A stretch of DNA of 64,000 nucleotides, from the NCBI RefSeq assembly GCF_023277925.1, contig NZ_CP063832.1, forward strand, positions 1,116,001 through 1,180,000, in the 5' to 3' direction. The position numbers and the translations under genes are program-made. The notes under the pieces are model-generated. The model worked only from the letters and a program-made list of their open reading frames with translations. It ran no database searches and was not told the DNA's origin. The stretch's first letter is position 1; each line of letters opens with the position of its first letter. The stretch comes from Pseudomonas entomophila. GTDB taxonomy: Bacteria; Pseudomonadota; Gammaproteobacteria; Pseudomonadales; Pseudomonadaceae. Shown one piece after another: positions 42,548-50,673 of this stretch.

Positions 42548-43072
42548 ATGTTCGAGAACATTCGCGCGGACTTGCGAGCATATGGGGGCGACTGGGGCGC
42601 CCAAGGGTTCTGGGTGATGCTGGTCTACCGCTTCGGGCGCTGGCGCTACGGCGTGCGCCCGGCGTTGCTGCGCAAGCTACTGTCGTTCGTCTACAAGGTG
42701 CTGTTCAAACTGGTGCAGATCCTCACCGGCATCGAGCTGCCGTGTGAAGTGGAGATTGGCCGCAACTTCGTCATCGACCATTTTGGTGGCATCGTCATCA
42801 GCGGCTACGCCCGTTTCGGCGACGACTGCCGGATTCGCAACGGCGTGGTGGTGGGCCTGAAGAATGTCGAGCGCCCCATCGCGCCGGTGTTCGGCAACAA
42901 CGTCGACATCGGCACCGGGGCCAAGGTGCTGGGTGAAATCCGCATTGGTAACAACGTGGTGATCGGCGCCAACGCCGTGGTGCTGACCGATGTGCCGGAC
43001 AACTCGATCGCCGTCGGTGTGCCAGCGACCATCAAGACGCGGGCGCGCCACGAAGCCGTGCAATGCCCGTGA
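42548..43072 (+). CDS. serine acetyltransferase-like hexapeptide acyltransferase
   Basis: A 174-residue CysE-like protein. An N-terminal helical segment (MFENIRADLRAYGGDWGAQG, FGRWRYGV) is followed by hexapeptide repeats with FVIDHFGGIVISGYARFGDD, VDIGTGAKVLGEIRIGNN and VVIGANAVVLTDVPDNSIAV. The short N-terminal domain and locus suggest an O-acetyltransferase for polysaccharide decoration rather than a cysteine biosynthesis enzyme. It is the second acyltransferase in the locus. Confidence 0.87.
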   Translation: MFENIRADLRAYGGDWGAQGFWVMLVYRFGRWRYGVRPALLRKLLSFVYKVLFKLVQILTGIELPCEVEIGRNFVIDHFGGIVISGYARFGDDCRIRNGVVVGLKNVERPIAPVFGNNVDIGTGAKVLGEIRIGNNVVIGANAVVLTDVPDNSIAVGVPATIKTRARHEAVQCP

Positions 43073-43124
43073 GTGTGCCGACGGGGCGTGGTGATAAAGG
43101 GAATTTTCCATTCAAGGCAATTGA

Positions 43125-44111
43125 GTGAGGCCCAGGGTGACAGGCATTGGAGTGGTGGTGATCGGCCGCAACGAAGGCCCGCGTCTTGAACGCTGCCTGG
43201 CGTCGTTGCGCGAGGCGGCGGACCAGATCGTCTACGTCGATTCCGGCTCCACGGATGGCTCGGTGGCGATGGCTCGTCGGCAAGGGGTCGAAGTGCTGGC
43301 GCTGGACATGGCCACCCCCTTCACCGCGGCGCGTGCGCGCAACGAAGGCTTCACCCTGTTGCAACGCCTGTTGCCGGGCATGCGCCATGTGCAGTTTGTC
43401 GATGGCGACTGCGAGGTGGTGGCCGGCTGGCTGCCTGAAGCGCAACGTTTTCTCGATGCACACCCCCAGGTTGCGGTGGTGTGTGGCCGGCGTCGCGAGC
43501 GCTACCCGCAGCATTCGGTTTACAACCTGTTGTGCGACTTGGAGTGGGACACACCGCTGGGGGAGACCAAGGCTTGTGGTGGCGACGCACTGATGCGGGT
43601 GGACGCCTTCAGCGCGGTTCACGGCTATCGTCCGGCGCTGATCGCCGGCGAAGAGCCCGAATTGTGCATTCGCCTGCGTGCCCATGGCTGGAAGATCTGG
43701 CGGCTCGACCAGGAAATGACCCTGCACGATGCCGCCATGACCCGCTTTGGCCAGTGGTGGCGGCGCAGCTTGCGTGCAGGGTATGCATTCGCCGAGGGGG
43801 CCTCGCTGCATGGCGGGCCACCCGAGCGGCACTGGCGGCGCGAAGCGCGGCGTGCCTGGCTCTGGGGCCTGGGGCTGCCATTGGCGATCGGGGTGGCGAG
43901 CCTGGCGCTGGGGGGCTGGGGCCTGGTGTTGCTGCTGGCCTACCCGCTGCAAGCTGCGCGCCTGGCGCGCCGTGGTGGCAGGTCCGCGCGCGAGAACTGG
44001 TTGCAGGCCGTGTTCCTGGTGCTGGGGAAGTTTCCGGAGATGCTCGGGCAGGTCAAGTTCATGATGAACAGGTTCACTACCGGCAAGCCGGTACTGATCG
44101 AGTACAAGTGA
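43125..44111 (+). CDS. family 2 glycosyltransferase with C-terminal membrane segments
   Basis: A 328-residue GT2 enzyme. GVVVIGRNEGPRLERCLASL and VYVDSGSTDGS mark the nucleotide-binding half, QFVDGDCEVV contains the DxD-type site, and GGDALMRVDAF with EEPELCIRLRAHGW marks the acceptor half. Two hydrophobic segments near residues 247-280 may anchor it to the membrane. I take the GTG with AAGG seven bases upstream; another GTG four codons later is possible. Confidence 0.85.
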   Translation: MRPRVTGIGVVVIGRNEGPRLERCLASLREAADQIVYVDSGSTDGSVAMARRQGVEVLALDMATPFTAARARNEGFTLLQRLLPGMRHVQFVDGDCEVVAGWLPEAQRFLDAHPQVAVVCGRRRERYPQHSVYNLLCDLEWDTPLGETKACGGDALMRVDAFSAVHGYRPALIAGEEPELCIRLRAHGWKIWRLDQEMTLHDAAMTRFGQWWRRSLRAGYAFAEGASLHGGPPERHWRREARRAWLWGLGLPLAIGVASLALGGWGLVLLLAYPLQAARLARRGGRSARENWLQAVFLVLGKFPEMLGQVKFMMNRFTTGKPVLIEYK

Positions 44112-44118
44112 GAGGCCT

Positions 44119-47103
44119 ATGTACGTCAGAGCGATCGTGAAGAGTGTGCTCACCGTGCAACCTGGGTTTGCGCTGCGGGCGCTGAAGAACAAACTCAAGT
44201 TGCTGGTGCTGATGGTCAGGGAGTGGCCGGCCTTGCGCGCGTTCCTGCAGCGCATGTCCGGCGCCCTGGGGGCCGAGCGTTTCGCCAGGCTCGGCCTTGA
44301 CTGCGTCGGTGTCGTGCAATGGCCCTACATCAGCAAGGACTGGAACGCCCAGGAGCGCTTCGACGCCCTGGCCTCGCACTATGAAGTGGTCACTCGGCAC
44401 TTCCCCGCGCTGGTGCTGCTGGGGCGCGATGAGCGGCTGGCGCTGTGCGACCTGTCCCGCTATTCCCCGGCCTGCTCGTTGCTGCTGGACCGGGCGATCT
44501 GGTTCAAGCGCGAAGGGGAGCTGGTGCTGAACCTGTTCCAGGGCGACCTGCGCGTGGCCTCGCTGGCGTTCACCCTGCGCCGCACGGACAGCGTGTTGAA
44601 CCTGTTCATCGGCGCGGTGCAGGGCATCCACAAGGGCATCGACAGCGAAACCTCGCTGAACATCTACCGCGACCTGACCAAGGACTTCGAGGGGCTGCGG
44701 CCGCGAAGCCTGCTGATCGAGGTCGTCAAGTGCATCGCCAGAGCCCTGGGCGCCACGCACATCTACGCCGTCGGCGACGCCCACCGGCATCATCGTCATG
44801 CTTATTTCGGTGCCGAGAAGGCCCAGGACCTGGCGGCCAACTACGACGTCATCTGGGAAGAGCATGGCGCGACACCCTCGGCGCGCGTGGACTTCTTCAG
44901 CATCCCGCTGGCCGCGGCGCAACGTTCGCCCGACGATATCCCGCCGAAGAAACGGGCGATGTATCGCCGGCGCCAGGCCTTGCTGGACGACATCTTCGTG
45001 CATGTGGAGGCAGCGCTTTCGGTGAACCGGATGGACCCGCACCGGCAGCGCCTGGGGCAGGCCCTGGCCGCGCAGGAGGAGGCGGCCGCGCCGCAGCCGG
45101 GGCCGCTCAGGGTGAGGTTGGCGGCACTGGCCCGGCAGTTTCGCACCGTGCCACGGCCTGACCAGCGATTGATCGCCTACCTGCGCAAGGCAGGGCTGAT
45201 TCCCACCCTGAGAAAAGCCTGGCGCGAGCTGCTCAAGCAAGGCCCGGCCGTGTTGTGGAAACCGCCGGACGTCAAGCGCAACAACCTGGCGCTGGGCACG
45301 CCGCGGGTAGCGGCGCGTGAACTGTTTCCCCGAGAGGTGCTGCTGCTGGTCGAAGTCGAACCGGTGGCGCTCGCAAAGTCGCGGCCCGGGCAGATCCGGC
45401 AACTGCTCGAAGGGCTTGGTTACCGGTGCCGGGTGCTCGACTGGCGCAACCACGTGCATTGCCTGAATGCCCTGCAGACCTGTGGTGCGGTGATCCTCCA
45501 TCGAGTGCCCGCCAGCCCGCAGGTGCTGCTGCTGCTCGATGAAGCACGGCGGCTCGAGGTGATGTCCTGCTGGGACAGTGACGAACTGATTTTCGACGCG
45601 CAGGCCTATCGACGGGCGCATGACATGGCCGGCCTGAGCGCGGAGGCCGTCGATCGGCTCATGGCGGCCGTGGCGCTGCACCGGCAAGCGCTGCTGTCCT
45701 GTGACCACGCGCTGGCCTCGACAGCGGCGCTTGCGTTGGCCATGAAAGAGGCGGGTGCCCGCCAGGTCACAGTGGTCGAGGCAGGTACCCGCGACCGGGA
45801 AACGGAGCAAGTCAGGCGCCTGTTCCCGATACCTGCGGCCGTGCCTGGCAGGCGCGTGCTGGCCGCCAATATCTTCTTCGCCCCCCGCAGTTTCGGCGGC
45901 GCCACCGTCGTCGCCGAACAGATGGTGCGGCTGATGGGCGAAATGTCCGCCTGGCAGTCGTTCATTTTCACCTCGTTGCCGGTGTCCGAGGTCGCGCCTT
46001 ACGGGCTGCTCAGGTATGAGGCGCACGGGGCCCCGGTCATCGGTGTGGGGTTGCCCGAGATGCGCTCGGCCCACGAGGACTTCGAGAACCCCGGGACCGT
46101 CGCGGTGTTCGAGCAGGTGCTTGCCACCGTGGCGCCGGATATCGTCCACCTGCATTCCATCCAGGGGCTGGGCGCACTGCTGGCCGCCAGTTGCCGCAAG
46201 GCCGGCGTGCCGTTCGTGGTGACCCTGCATGACGCCTGGTGGATCTGCGGCCGCCAGTTCATGATCGACAATCACGGACAGTACTGCGGGCAGACCACCA
46301 TCCAGGGCGAGGTATGTGCGCGCTGCGTCGACGACCCGCCCCTGAACGTCTACCGCCAACGCATGCTCGCCGATACGCTGAAAACGGCCACCCTGCTGTT
46401 GGCGCCGAGCACGTTCGCCAGGAACCTGTACATTGCCAATGGTTTCGATGCCGGGAAGATCCGCATCAACCGCAATGGCATCCTCGCGCCAGCGGCCGAC
46501 TACCTGAAACATCCGGGGCAGACGTTGCGCTTCGGTTTTGTCGGCGGCAATTCCTCGATCAAGGGGATCAACCTGATCACCCGGGCATTTGCCTCGCTGG
46601 CACGGTCCGACTATGAATTGAAGGTGGTCGACAACCTGCTGCACCTGGGTTTTCGCTCGTTCAACCGGCACAGCGTGAAGATTCCGGGCACTGTCAGCAT
46701 CATTCCCGGCTACACCCAGGCGGATATCGATGCGTTCTTTTCCGGCATCGATGTGCTGCTGTTCCCGACCCAGTGGAAAGAGACCTTCGGCCTGGCGGTA
46801 CGCGAGGCGCTGGTGCGGGATGTCTGGGTGGTCAGCACCGACGCGGGGGGCACGGTGGAGGATATCGTCGATGGCGTGAACGGCACCATCATTCCCTTGA
46901 GTTCGGATGAACGCTACCTGCGCGAGGTGCTCGACGACATCCTCGACCACCCGCAGCGCTATGTGCAGCATCGCAACCGTTTCAAGGACGGCATCACCTT
47001 GTGCAGCGACCAGGCCCTGGAGCTCCAGGGTATCTACCAGGATGTCGTCCATGTGAGTGAACCGGCCGGCCAGCCATCGTCGGCCATCGACAGCCTGAAG
47101 TAG
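44119..47103 (+). CDS. DUF535 (VirK/YbjX)-GT4 glycosyltransferase fusion
   Basis: A 994-residue three-part protein. Residues about 30-300 form a DUF535/VirK domain (RFARLGLDCVGVVQWPYISK, LNLFIGAVQGIHKGI, ATHIYAVGDAHRHHRHAYFG). Residues about 390-520 resemble the N-terminal part seen before some GT4 domains (VILHRVPASPQVLLLLDEAR, CWDSDELIFD). From about 575 a GT-B glycosyltransferase follows (FGGATVVAEQMVRLMG, PDIVHLHSIQGL, TLHDAWWICG), with the retaining-enzyme E-x7-E motif at Glu888/Glu896 in KETFGLAVREAL. DUF535 proteins usually stand alone. Physical linkage to a glycosyltransferase within a polysaccharide locus suggests a surface-glycan role for this DUF, which is inference. Confidence 0.85.
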   Translation: MYVRAIVKSVLTVQPGFALRALKNKLKLLVLMVREWPALRAFLQRMSGALGAERFARLGLDCVGVVQWPYISKDWNAQERFDALASHYEVVTRHFPALVLLGRDERLALCDLSRYSPACSLLLDRAIWFKREGELVLNLFQGDLRVASLAFTLRRTDSVLNLFIGAVQGIHKGIDSETSLNIYRDLTKDFEGLRPRSLLIEVVKCIARALGATHIYAVGDAHRHHRHAYFGAEKAQDLAANYDVIWEEHGATPSARVDFFSIPLAAAQRSPDDIPPKKRAMYRRRQALLDDIFVHVEAALSVNRMDPHRQRLGQALAAQEEAAAPQPGPLRVRLAALARQFRTVPRPDQRLIAYLRKAGLIPTLRKAWRELLKQGPAVLWKPPDVKRNNLALGTPRVAARELFPREVLLLVEVEPVALAKSRPGQIRQLLEGLGYRCRVLDWRNHVHCLNALQTCGAVILHRVPASPQVLLLLDEARRLEVMSCWDSDELIFDAQAYRRAHDMAGLSAEAVDRLMAAVALHRQALLSCDHALASTAALALAMKEAGARQVTVVEAGTRDRETEQVRRLFPIPAAVPGRRVLAANIFFAPRSFGGATVVAEQMVRLMGEMSAWQSFIFTSLPVSEVAPYGLLRYEAHGAPVIGVGLPEMRSAHEDFENPGTVAVFEQVLATVAPDIVHLHSIQGLGALLAASCRKAGVPFVVTLHDAWWICGRQFMIDNHGQYCGQTTIQGEVCARCVDDPPLNVYRQRMLADTLKTATLLLAPSTFARNLYIANGFDAGKIRINRNGILAPAADYLKHPGQTLRFGFVGGNSSIKGINLITRAFASLARSDYELKVVDNLLHLGFRSFNRHSVKIPGTVSIIPGYTQADIDAFFSGIDVLLFPTQWKETFGLAVREALVRDVWVVSTDAGGTVEDIVDGVNGTIIPLSSDERYLREVLDDILDHPQRYVQHRNRFKDGITLCSDQALELQGIYQDVVHVSEPAGQPSSAIDSLK

Positions 47104-47147
47104 AAAAGGCCTGTCATTCCAGGACGCAGGGATCGTTTCGGGGGCTT

Positions 47148-48350
47148 ATGCGCATCGCTTACTTCATCAACCAGTACCCCAAGGTCAGCCACAGTTTCAT
47201 TCGCCGGGAAATCCTGGCGCTGGAGCGCCAGGGCTTCGAGATCCAGCGCATCGCGTTGCGCGGCTGGGACGCTGAACTGCAGGACGAAGAAGACCTGCTG
47301 GAGCGGGACAGGACCCGTTACATCCTGCAAGACGGCCTGCGCGGGTTGCTGGCACCGACATGGCAATTGCTGCGGGCGCAACCCCGGCGCTTTCTTGCAG
47401 CGCTGCGCCTGGCCTTGCGCACGGGGCGCCGGGCCGACCGGCCCTGGCCCTACCATCTGGTGTACCTGGCCGAGGCGTGCCGCCTGGTGCAGTGGCTGCA
47501 GGCCGCTGGCGCCGAGCATGTGCACGCGCATTTCGGCACCAATTCGGCCGAGGTGGTGATGCTGGCCAACGCCCTTGGTGGCCCGGGCTACAGCTTTACC
47601 GTGCATGGCCCGGAAGAGTTCGACAAGCCGCAGTTCCTGCACATGGGGGAAAAGGTCAGGCGCGCGGCCTTCGTCGCGGCGGTCAGCTCCTACGGGCGCA
47701 GCCAGCTGTATCGTTGGGTGGCCCATGAGCACTGGGCCAAGGTGAAAGTGGTGCACTGTGGCCTGGAGCGCAGTTTCCACGAGGTCGACGCCGTTGCCGT
47801 GCCTGTGGCCCCACGCCTGGTTTGCGTGGGGCGGTTGTGTGAGCAGAAAGGCCAGTTGCTATTGCTCGAAGCCGCCCGGATCCTGGCGGGCCAGGCGGTA
47901 GCGTTCGAGCTGGTACTGGCGGGCGACGGTGAGATGCGCGCCGAGATCGAAGCGCTGATTCTTCGCTACGGGCTGCAGGGCAAGGTGCGTATCACCGGCT
48001 GGATCAGCAGCGCCCAGGTTCGCGAAGAGATCCTCGCGGCCCGTGCCCTGGTGCTGCCGAGTTTCGCCGAGGGCCTGCCGGTGGTGATCATGGAGGCCAT
48101 GGCCTTGCGCCGCCCGGTGCTGACCACCTATGTGGCGGGCATCCCCGAGCTGGTATGCCAAGGTGACAACGGCTGGTTGTTTCCCGCCGGCGCCGTGCAG
48201 GAGCTGGCCGTGGCCATGGCGGACTGCCTGGCGCAACCCGAGGCGGTGCTGCGGCGCATGGGCGAGGCAGCCTACCAGCGCGTGCTGCAACGCCACGATA
48301 TCGACACCGAGGCGGCCAGGTTGGCCGGCCATTTCAGGGCGCCGGCATGA
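47148..48350 (+). CDS. family 4 glycosyltransferase, WcaL/AmsK-like
   Basis: A 400-residue GT-B enzyme. The N-terminus IAYFINQYPKVSHSFIRREI is typical of colanic-acid WcaL-like transferases; HVHAHFGTNSAEVVMLAN and FTVHGPEEFD follow. The C-terminal domain has LVCVGRLCEQKGQ and E-x7-E in FAEGLPVVIMEAMA. It is expected to add a sugar to the growing lipid-linked repeat. The stop overlaps the next gene's start by ATGA, so the two are coupled. Confidence 0.9.
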   Translation: MRIAYFINQYPKVSHSFIRREILALERQGFEIQRIALRGWDAELQDEEDLLERDRTRYILQDGLRGLLAPTWQLLRAQPRRFLAALRLALRTGRRADRPWPYHLVYLAEACRLVQWLQAAGAEHVHAHFGTNSAEVVMLANALGGPGYSFTVHGPEEFDKPQFLHMGEKVRRAAFVAAVSSYGRSQLYRWVAHEHWAKVKVVHCGLERSFHEVDAVAVPVAPRLVCVGRLCEQKGQLLLLEAARILAGQAVAFELVLAGDGEMRAEIEALILRYGLQGKVRITGWISSAQVREEILAARALVLPSFAEGLPVVIMEAMALRRPVLTTYVAGIPELVCQGDNGWLFPAGAVQELAVAMADCLAQPEAVLRRMGEAAYQRVLQRHDIDTEAARLAGHFRAPA

Positions 48351-49534
48351 TGACCTTGTTGGCGTGGTTGCTGGTGGTGGTCACGCTGGCACTGCTCGTG
48401 CCCGTGCTGGTGCTGCTCGCCCAGGTGCTGCTGGCCTGTTTGCCTGCACGCACGCTGCCGACGACGACCGGGGCACGCGGGCCGGTGGCCGTGTTGGTAC
48501 CGGCCCACGACGAGTCGACGATCATCCGCTCGACCCTGGCGAGTATCCAGCCGCAATTGCAGGCGGGCGATCGGCTGTTGGTGGTGGCCGACAACTGCAC
48601 CGACGATACCGCGCAACTGGCGCGCGCCGCCGGCGCGCAGGTGGTGGAGCGCCAGGACGCGCAGCGGCGTGGCAAGGGCTACGCGCTGGACTTCGGTGTC
48701 CGTCACCTGGCGCAGGATCCGCCTGGGGTGGTGATCGTCATCGACGCCGATTGCCAGGTGGGCCACGGCGCCATCGACCGGTTGGCTCGCTGCTGCCTGG
48801 CCAGCGCACGACCGGTGCAGGCCCTCTACCGGATGCGTGCGCCGGCCGGCGCGGGGCTCAAGGTGCAGATCGCCGCGTTCGCCTGGCGGGTGAAGAACCT
48901 GGTGCGCCCGCGTGGCTGGGCGCGGTTGGGGCTGCCCTGCCAGCTGATGGGCTCGGGCATGGCCTTCACCTGGCGGGATCTGGCCGCGATCGATCTCGCC
49001 AGCGGGCACCTCGTCGAGGACCTGAAGCTGGGCCTGGACCTGTGTCGCGCTGGCAAGCCGCCGCTGTTCTGCCAGGCGGCCGAGGTCGACAGCCAGTTCC
49101 CCGGCAGTGACGAAGGCCTGGCCAACCAGCGCAAGCGCTGGGAGCACGGTCACCTGGGCGTGCTGTTCGGCGAAGCTCCTGGATTGCTGGCCGGCGCGCT
49201 GGGGCAGCGCAATGTTGGTTTGCTGGCATTGGCCCTGGACCTGCTGGTGCCGCCGCTGGCGCTGCTGGTGCTGGTATTGATCGCCTGTTGCTGCCTCACC
49301 TGGCTGGTCTTCGCGTTGTCTGGCCTGTTGCTGCCCGCGCTGATCTGCAGTGGTGCCCTGGTATTGCTGGGCGTGGCGGTGCTGCTGGCCTGGGGGCGAT
49401 TCGCCCGTGAGCTGATCGCGTTTTCGACGCTGATGTACGCGCCGTTCTATGCGTTGAGGAAAATTCCCCTGTACCTGGGTTTCCTGGTCAGGCGCCAGGT
49501 CGATTGGGTGCGTTCGAAACGGGATGACGGCTGA
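48347..49534 (+). CDS. membrane-bound family 2 glycosyltransferase
   Basis: A 395-residue GT2 protein with an N-terminal transmembrane helix (about 5-33), a cytoplasmic catalytic domain (VLVPAHDEST; VVADNCTDDTA; DxD in VIDADCQV; GSGMAFTW; EDLKLGLDL), the NQRKRWEHG motif resembling Q/RxxRW of processive synthases, and two to three C-terminal helices (about 285-355). This arrangement is common in exopolysaccharide clusters. The sugar is unknown. Confidence 0.88.
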   Translation: MMTLLAWLLVVVTLALLVPVLVLLAQVLLACLPARTLPTTTGARGPVAVLVPAHDESTIIRSTLASIQPQLQAGDRLLVVADNCTDDTAQLARAAGAQVVERQDAQRRGKGYALDFGVRHLAQDPPGVVIVIDADCQVGHGAIDRLARCCLASARPVQALYRMRAPAGAGLKVQIAAFAWRVKNLVRPRGWARLGLPCQLMGSGMAFTWRDLAAIDLASGHLVEDLKLGLDLCRAGKPPLFCQAAEVDSQFPGSDEGLANQRKRWEHGHLGVLFGEAPGLLAGALGQRNVGLLALALDLLVPPLALLVLVLIACCCLTWLVFALSGLLLPALICSGALVLLGVAVLLAWGRFARELIAFSTLMYAPFYALRKIPLYLGFLVRRQVDWVRSKRDDG

Positions 49535-50283
49535 TGGATGGACATGCGTGGCGCTGCCGCTGGAAGCGGCTCGTGGAAAAGTTGCATGTGGTCGGCGACC
49601 CGGCGGCCGAACAACAGCTGATCGAGCGGCTGTCCAGGCCCGACAAGACAACCGTGCTGGCGTTCGTCAATGCCCATGCCATGAACCTGGCGGCGCGCAA
49701 CGCCGAGTTCGGCCAGGCGCTGACGATGGCCGACGTGGTGCTGCGCGACGGCTCCGGCATGGCGATCCTGCTTCGCCAGCTGGGCCTGGCACCCGGTCTG
49801 AACATGAATGGCACCGACTTCATCCCCAAGCTCCTGGCAGCTTATAAGGGGCGGCGGGTGGCCTTCTGGGGCACGCGTGAGCCCTACCTCGGGCAGGCGG
49901 TGAGCCGCAGTGTGGAATGCTTCGGCGTTCTGCCGGTATCGGTCCAGGATGGTTTTACTGATCTTGACGACTACCAGCGGCTCGCCCGTGAACACCAGCC
50001 AGAGCTGATCGTGCTGGGGATGGGCATGCCCAAGCAGGAGGCGCTGGCCGCCGCGTTGGCCGCCAATGGGCCACGGTGCGTGGTGGTGTGCGGCGGGGCG
50101 ATTCTGGATTTTCTCGGTGGCAAGGTAGAGCGGGCGCCGCAATGGCTGCGAAAGCTGGGCGGGGAGTGGGTGTTCCGCCTGGCGAGGGAGCCCAGGCGCC
50201 TGTTCATGCGCTATGTGGTGGGCAACCCGTTGTTTTTGCTGCGTACCGTGTTGCTGCGCAAAGCCGTTGCAAAGGGCGCATGA
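49534..50283 (+). CDS. WecG/TagA/CpsF family glycosyltransferase
   Basis: A 249-residue GT26 enzyme. Diagnostic motifs are VVLRDGSGMAILLR and LNMNGTDFIPKLL near residues 69-93 and GMGMPKQE (about 167), then GGAILDFLGGKVERAPQWLR. Members transfer ManNAc(A) or a related sugar to lipid-linked primers. The ATG shares one base with the preceding stop. A REP doublet follows and may end the operon before the separately placed priming transferase. Confidence 0.9.
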   Translation: MDGHAWRCRWKRLVEKLHVVGDPAAEQQLIERLSRPDKTTVLAFVNAHAMNLAARNAEFGQALTMADVVLRDGSGMAILLRQLGLAPGLNMNGTDFIPKLLAAYKGRRVAFWGTREPYLGQAVSRSVECFGVLPVSVQDGFTDLDDYQRLAREHQPELIVLGMGMPKQEALAAALAANGPRCVVVCGGAILDFLGGKVERAPQWLRKLGGEWVFRLAREPRRLFMRYVVGNPLFLLRTVLLRKAVAKGA

Positions 50284-50292
50284 AGGACCTCT

Positions 50293-50370
50293 GTAGGAGC
50301 GGCTTCAGCCGCGATCACCCGCGATGCGGATACCAGGCGTTGTCTGCATCGCGGCTAAAGCCGCTCTTAC
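50293..50370. repeat. inverted REP doublet C
   Basis: GTAGGAGCGGCTTCAGCCGC and the inverted partner (GCATCGCGGCTAAAGCCGCT then CTTAC) flank CCCGCGATGCGG. It starts ten bases after the WecG-like gene and probably acts as a 3' processing or termination element. Confidence 0.88.
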
Positions 50371-50673
50371 CGGGTTGTGGATGATGTCGGATGTGCTGCA
50401 CCACACTGATGGCTTGGCGCTGCTACAGTGATATCAGTCCTGCACCCGTGAACCGTCAACATGCAATCGCGCACGCCGTCGTATCAGTCCTGTGGGGGGA
50501 TGGGTACCTGAAGGCGCGTCGAAGGGGTTATGAACATCATGGGAACATCCCGCCGCCGCATGCTTGCGGCACATGTCATCGCACACCCTCGCTGCGCATT
50601 GCACAGGTCGCTGGCTGATCGCTCAGCGTGAAAGACAGGCATTTGCTCACTCACATTTCGATGAGGCCTGACC
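50371..50673 (+). other. intergenic leader region of the WcaJ-like gene with direct repeats
   Basis: No convincing gene. It contains TATCAGTCCTG twice, at 50432-50442 and 50482-50492, exactly 50 bases apart (about five helical turns), so one face of the DNA is presented twice. The region also has a CGCCGCATGCTTGCGG hairpin near 50552. These are candidates for control of the priming transferase gene, independent of the upstream operon. Confidence 0.5.

Noticed and set aside
44077..47052. Antisense open frame of 991 codons opposite the DUF535-GT4 gene
   Set aside because: Its translation is rich in His, Gln, Arg and Val without any recognisable domain, as expected for the mirror frame of a GC-rich gene. 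The plus-strand frame has clear domains and catalytic motifs.
50391..50618. Open frame of 75 codons between the WecG-like and WcaJ-like genes
   Set aside because: No ribosome-binding site or coding character, and it crosses the direct repeats and hairpin of the leader region.
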